DNA of 37,365 nt. Origin: Saccoglossus kowalevskii (Eukaryota > Hemichordata > Enteropneusta > Harrimaniidae). The DNA lies in NCBI RefSeq assembly GCF_000003605.2, contig NW_003105102.1, positions 233,451-270,815 on the forward strand, in the 5' to 3' direction. The notes beneath the pieces are model-generated. The model was given only the letters and a program-made list of their open reading frames with translations. It was not told the origin of the DNA and searched no databases. Positions 33,401-37,365 of the stretch are shown piece after piece (the first letter of the stretch is position 1; every line of letters starts with the position of its first letter). The translations under genes and the position numbers were made by a program.

Positions 33401-35209
33401 TGGTTTGATTGAATGATTTATTAAGTTATTTATCTCACGTTGTATGATGATTTACTTCACGTATGTCGACATGCTTGTTGTGCTACATACTGGGAATAAC
33501 AAGTACGAAATCACATGTGTTTTTGTCGAAACGAATCATGTTAGTATGCATCTCATGTGAGCACACCCATTTATCCAAAATTTATCCAGGACGTTCAACT
33601 AATTTATTTAAATTATTTAGAAGTTGACTGGACTACTGAACAACATTTCTAGCACAAAGGTCATGTAACAAATTTAAATTCACATTGTGGCGTAAGGCAA
33701 ATAAAATCGCACATATTCCGGAAATGACGTCGAGAGATACTTGCGGCCTATCCGAATTTCGTAGGTTAATTTCTTATCAAATCGGAAAAAAATGATGTTA
33801 TGAATATGCGCAAATGCAAAAACGTTAACCTTCGATTTAGTGTCTCAAATTGAAACCATTAAATCGTCTCAGTTTATTGACTTACATGAATAAAAATATG
33901 GTCTCCCAGCAAAATCATTCTGTTTCTTCACCAATGCTTCTTTAATAACATCTAAGGAGTTGAGTACAATCACAGGCTGACTGCCAATCTTCATTGTAAA
34001 AACATCTCCATATTTCTTGCCATATTTCGTCAAAGTTAGGTGGGGTTCCTTCATCAAATCTGACAAACATTGTTAAAGCTGATTATTATTCAACTTGTTG
34101 AAAATAAGTTTACGATTGGTTATAGCCGGGATTTTTTTTCTGAAATAACTTCAACTTTATACCCCAAATGGCTGCTCTGAAAATTGTTCTGCTTGGCCTA
34201 ACATATCATAATATTGATAAATATATAAGATATTAGAAAAAGATCAAATAAGCAAGATATTTTAGTTCAAATACCACAATAATAATATGTAATATTAAAA
34301 TAATGAATAACACATATAAGAAGTCTGAAAATTATTAAAGTTACTAAATATTTTTATTATATTTATTAACAGTTCATCTTGTTTCGTTTGCACAACTTTT
34401 ATGACCAACAATACTGTAGACATGTTCAAACTTCTTATCAACCTCCTCATATACATTTACACTCACCTACTACCTTATTTAGTATATATTTTGTTGACAT
34501 TTTAAATAAACTCTCAAAACACAAATATTTGGCTAGAAGTTCAAAATGTATTACAATTTATAATATATGAATAAAATATTCGATGAGAAAATGTAATAAT
34601 ATGTTTGAACGTGAGTATCTCAATAAAGGTAACAAACTTAGAGAGAAATTTATAGATTCATGATTACAGTTGTCTGTTATTGTGTTACAAATTGTAGAAA
34701 CACATAACACATAATTGCTTCAGGAAACAACAATAGGCCTACTAGCAGGCATTCTCACATTGACAAATATATATTTAGCTGGTCAACAGAACGCAATAAA
34801 CTTACAATGCAATCAATCGAAAATAGGTTGTTATTGCAAAATGTATAAAAATATATGATTGACCTGTCAGTATTATGACGTCATGAAATTAAATTCCGAT
34901 AAAAAAGAGTCTTTCACAATTGTGTATGTATATGTTCCCTGTTTAACTCATGACGTCACAACATATTGAAACACTTCATATGCAGCATATAGAAAAGGTC
35001 GGGGCCAATCTCAAATTGCAAATATTGTTTGGGATATACTCACCTATCATAGAGCCAATAAACGGGTATCCCATTGGTCCAGGTGGAAATTCAGATGGTT
35101 TACGTAAACTGAACAATCCATATGTTATGATAAACACCAACAACAGTAAAATAACATTAGTTGGAGTGTTAAGAATATCAAAGATATTATGCAGGATATA
35201 AGTAAGCAT
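27181..35209 (-). CDS. CYP-B: cytochrome P450, CYP2 clan (CYP1/CYP17-like), complete 9-exon gene
   Basis: Paralogue of CYP-A on the opposite strand. Coding exons from the 5' end: 35209-35044, 34059-33886, 33274-33178, 32976-32815, 32000-31792, 31088-30957, 30063-29824, 28318-28220, 27434-27181. They total 1533 nt, 510 aa plus TAA, and the first eight lengths equal those of CYP-A. Motifs are an anchor (about 18-34), FPPGP hinge, WxxxR 134-138, I-helix AGLDTT (314-319, the canonical form), ExxR 371-374, PERF 426-429 and FSAGRRVCVG with Cys453. Seven introns are GT-AG. Intron 4 has a GC donor (|GCAAGT), a known minor class needing a strong match elsewhere, which it has. Intron 4 also carries a SINE and intron 5 a tandem duplication. 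No obvious AATAAA lies close after the stop. The frame and all motifs are intact, so it is probably a functional ER monooxygenase; the substrate is unknown. Confidence 0.95.
28220..28318 (-). CDS. CYP-B exon 8
   Basis: 99 nt, residues 394-426, GYVIPKNTWIWCNLWNVHMD to ETFRP. Acceptor is tctaatacag|GTGGG, donor is GGCCAG|gtaaat. Confidence 0.94.
29306..29441. repeat. Inverted repeats in CYP-B intron 7
   Basis: Arms of 22 nt at 29357-29378 (aagtatgcac...) and 29420-29441 (...gtgcatactt) pair with about two mismatches around a 41-nt GC-richer loop. Just upstream, gtatccttgt (29306-29315) pairs with acaaggatac (29343-29352). It could fold as a double hairpin and may be a small DNA-transposon remnant. 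Confidence 0.6.
29824..30063 (-). CDS. CYP-B exon 7 (I-helix and ExxR)
   Basis: Residues 314-393, beginning AGLDTT after the split Ala, with EVMR as ExxR. From VAYLTYYPDV to GKLPYC it matches CYP-A at every residue; the first difference after that is Lys for Glu at position 366. Acceptor is catttcctag|CGGG, donor is TGTAG|gtatgt. Confidence 0.95.
30957..31088 (-). CDS. CYP-B exon 6
   Basis: Residues 270-313, NKDVESLIDDILSIQREAES to LTDVNIRQTVSDIFA. Acceptor is atattcag|GTAAC, donor is CGCAG|gtacgt. The flanking 893-bp intron 6 (30064-30956) is very AT-rich with nothing recognised. Confidence 0.95.
31120..31735. repeat. Imperfect tandem duplication in CYP-B intron 5
   Basis: Two units of about 305 bp, near 31120-31430 and 31431-31735. 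Shared text in the same order: atgcaaat, agtggt(c/t)gatgcacata, caattttcgacattgtgaaat, (a)ccacgtaaa/accatgtaaa and tacatcgggtt(c/g)aatcatgtgaa. It accounts for nearly the whole intron. No function seen. Confidence 0.75.
31792..32000 (-). CDS. CYP-B exon 5
   Basis: Residues 200-269 with ADFVPMFRYIPTPGH. The helix F-G stretch differs from CYP-A at roughly a third of positions, mostly where substrate contacts are expected. Acceptor is gttataacag|ATAC, donor is AAAAAG|gtaaag. Confidence 0.95.
32077..32545 (-). mobile_element. tRNA-derived SINE in CYP-B intron 4
   Basis: Read on the - strand, the element starts with a tRNA-like head: A-box-like tggtagcatagtggttgtc and B-box gttcaaatcc about 35 nt later. 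A body of about 350 nt and two A-rich runs follow (poly-T at 32147-32163 and 32074-32088 on +). It is flanked by a perfect 14-bp target-site duplication, acatcttttaattt, at 32063-32076 and 32546-32559. Internal pol III promoter boxes, an A-rich tail and the duplication together show retrotransposition by LINE machinery. It lies in the same orientation as CYP-B and leaves exon junctions untouched. Confidence 0.88.
32815..32976 (-). CDS. CYP-B exon 4 (followed by a GC donor)
   Basis: Residues 146-200, NYASGEKLESLVRCEAFPTF through VGNIIASMCFGKR. The exon ends GGAAAAAG|GCAAGT. The length of 162 nt and the frame match CYP-A exactly, fixing the junction at 32815 with GC at 32814-32813. Confidence 0.94.
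33178..33274 (-). CDS. CYP-B exon 3 (helix C)
   Basis: 97 nt, residues 114-146, with IIFGDFTAKWKLQRKIGHQA and the WxxxR. Acceptor is cattacag|TGTC, donor is ATTAG|gtgagt. Confidence 0.94.
33886..34059 (-). CDS. CYP-B exon 2
   Basis: Residues 56-113; same beta-1 region as CYP-A with DLMKEPHLTLTKYGKKYGDV at its start. Acceptor is tttgtcag|ATTTG, donor is TTCAT|gtaagt. Confidence 0.95.
35044..35209 (-). CDS. CYP-B exon 1
   Basis: Residues 1-55, nearly identical to CYP-A exon 1 (visible changes: Met20 to Ile, Gly40 to Glu, and Met55 to Ile at the 3' end). Donor is ATAG|gtgagt. A tttgaag| just upstream of the 15 nt leader is the counterpart of the CYP-A 5' UTR acceptor. The following 984-bp intron 1 contains no recognisable element. 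Confidence 0.93.
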
Positions 35210-36713
35210 GTTGCTGATTTAAACCTTCAAAGAAAAATAAATATTATACTTATTTAATAGTGGTTGATGTTCATTAGAGAACTTTATCGTTGAACTGTTA
35301 CAACAAGTCTGATTCGCCATTGTGTAGGAGGACGAGTTTGGTTTCAAATAAAAGTGATCTAGCTGTTGTACACTAATGTGGTAGTCGTTTACAAGAAATT
35401 ATGCAAATGCAAAGAAAATGCAGACTAGGTCGTATTGTTTCGGCGAATGTATTTATATTATCTAAACACATTGATTGGCAAGTTGGAAACTGTTTTAATG
35501 TTTTGAAGAAAATTTAAGTTTGGGTTTCATCTAGATCAGACTCGATTTTAATATAGAAATTAATGATGCTAAAAAAACTAGAATTATTTGGTTTCGCATA
35601 TGCCTAGGTATTTGTTTTCAATAGATGTAAAACACATTCAACTCACAGATGATGTTATATCAGTAACACATTTCGTTTCGTGGGAGAGCAGTACTGGAAC
35701 ATATTTTTGCTTTGTCTAGTGTAGTTGGTTTTGACTAGTAACTGTTTCAAATTTGGCAATAAATGTTAAGTTCCTTTTAGAGCGCAGTTTGTTTGTTTGT
35801 TCAGACATGTATCTCGGAAATGTCTCCGTCGATCATATTCAATTTTACCCACACACTACATATCGTTGGGTACATAAACACGATAATATGTCAATTTGAC
35901 GATTTTGATGTTTCATTAAAATCAGGCATTTTTGCCACCCGGAACTTGATCTTGTTCGTTCAAGGCTAATTTCTTTCAAACTTTGAACATATATTGGATA
36001 TTATGGAAACACGTACGTCATTGTTTCCCGGATCAGATTCATAATAGCTGAATAAACGTGGTTATGAGATTGTGATTCAGACATGCTTTGATTAATCATG
36101 TTTAAATAATACATCATACTTCTTGTCGTACGCATACAGGTGTATATGTTTAGGATCCAATTCTAATAGTTGAATTGTTGTAATTTAAATGTTAAATTAA
36201 AAAAATCACTTTTGTCATTCCGGAAATTAACAGATCTTCATCGAGTAGAAATTACGTTTGTGTATTTTTGACTATTCAGTATAGCTTTGAAATAACACTT
36301 CTTGATATTTGTGTTAATGCTGATGACGACTTCATTTCGACATCCATTTACACAACGCCGACTGATTCACACTGTAACTTACAGTGTTTAAGCAAATGTC
36401 GTAACGGAGCTTAGTCTCGGACAGAGTTGCATCAAGTGTCGAAATACACGTGATAAAAACGGGTTATACTTGCGCTACATAACATAGGAATTAAGGACAT
36501 ATTTTGTTAAAGCACTTTAAAATCTTACGCGGTAATGATGAAGGGCAATGAAAATCAAGTTAGTTTTTTGATTGGGATTTAAGAAACATAATGGAAGGAG
36601 TAAAATGTTTACGTCATTTCCGCTATGTACGATTCGACGAGCTTGCAATTTATCTTTTATCCTAGCCGTTATTCATGCTTTTGTCACCAGTCTGAGATAC
36701 ACTTAAAATTACA
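35210..36713. other. Upstream region of CYP-B
   Basis: AT-rich, no exon recognised. The CYP-B promoter and any non-coding first exon should lie here, before the probable LTR that starts at 36714. Confidence 0.45.
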
Positions 36714-37328
36714 TGTAAGCATTCCCTTTGGCTATATGAGCAATCACAGAGGTGATTGCTGCCCGAATTGTATTTAACTCCGTCGCTGCGGGCGCACTAC
36801 AATTTGCATGATTACGCAAGAGAGAGTAGTGATCTCAAGGTAACACGATACATCCCACAATGCAACTGTACGAGTTAGGACAGTGAGACAGTTAGTTACT
36901 AAGTAGTCAGGGTTAGTAGAGGAGTGTACAGGGTAGCTGGTCAACGAGAGAGTTGGGTCAAAGACCGAGTGAACGACAGATAGGTTCAGTACGGCTCACC
37001 ACATTTAGGCCTTGGAACGTGCAACTCTGAGTGTGTGTTATATTATAAAGTGATGAAAACGACATACAGTAACTTGTGTAAATAATTGTTGAGTAGTTCA
37101 AATATCACCTATGCGAATCTCAGAAGGTACTCTCGAAGCCAAGCAACATACCCCAAATTCAACCTAGACAGCGTCACTCATTTCTCCCGGACGACGAACC
37201 CCCAACCAACCCCAAACTGTAGTGTATTAACCCATCAGTGGGTTCACATTAGTACATTAACCTTATTAAGCTAAGGAGTCTTATTTGTGTGTTAACCCGG
37301 AAGTACTATTAAAACGGAGGTCATTACA
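36714..37328 (+). mobile_element. Probable LTR of an LTR retrotransposon, cut by window edge
   Basis: Starts TGTAA and ends TTACA, the short inverted ends typical of LTRs, over 615 bp. It has a TATA-like ttatattataaag near 37038 and attaaa near 37309 before the end. Immediately after, cccagatggcagcccagagc could be the start of an internal region with a primer-binding site. The second LTR and coding region would lie outside the window, so the call rests on structure only. Confidence 0.4.
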
Positions 37329-37365
37329 CCCAGATGGCAGCCCAGAGCTGAGTTTAATCTGTGTG

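Overview
The window is eukaryotic, AT-rich genomic DNA. Coding sequence is split into short exons by GT-AG introns, with one GC-AG intron, and most of the rest is intergenic or intronic sequence containing decayed retroelements (non-LTR reverse transcriptase tails, a tRNA-derived SINE, a probable LTR). The coding content and repeat types fit a marine invertebrate animal, such as a lophotrochozoan or an invertebrate deuterostome. I cannot name the species from sequence alone.

The window holds a small cluster of cytochrome P450 genes of the CYP2 clan (CYP1/CYP17-like). Two genes are complete and have the same nine-coding-exon structure. The first eight coding exons are identical in length in both (166, 174, 97, 162, 209, 132, 240 and 99 nt); only the last differs (260 versus 254 nt). 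CYP-A is on the + strand (5884-15441, 512 aa). CYP-B is on the - strand (35209-27181, 510 aa). Both have an N-terminal membrane anchor, a proline-rich hinge, the helix C WxxxR, the I-helix oxygen-activation motif, ExxR, PERF and the haem-binding FSAGRRVC loop.

Two broken copies accompany them, both on the - strand. Pseudogene 2 (22837-18474) keeps part of exon 1 and exons 5, 6, 8 and 9. It has lost splice sites, carries two in-frame stops and a deletion in the haem loop, and has a LINE fragment where exon 7 should lie. Pseudogene 1 (2393-2200) is only a last exon with a damaged haem loop, but it carries about 1.5 kb of the 3' flank of CYP-B and stretches of CYP-B introns 7/8 and 2. It is therefore an internally deleted duplicate of CYP-B.

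Layout: 1-678 nothing recognised; 679-2960 deleted duplicate of CYP-B; 2961-5868 upstream region of CYP-A with a palindromic, MITE-like cluster; 5869-15441 CYP-A; 15442-18473 intergenic; 18474-22837 pseudogene 2; 22838-25526 intergenic with a decayed SINE head; 25527-27180 CYP-B 3' flank, homologous to the left edge; 27181-35209 CYP-B; 35210-36713 upstream of CYP-B; 36714-37365 probable LTR and start of a retrotransposon. The two live enzymes would be endoplasmic-reticulum monooxygenases taking electrons from NADPH-cytochrome P450 reductase. Their substrates cannot be read from the sequence. No RNA genes, CRISPR arrays or bacterial-type operons were seen.
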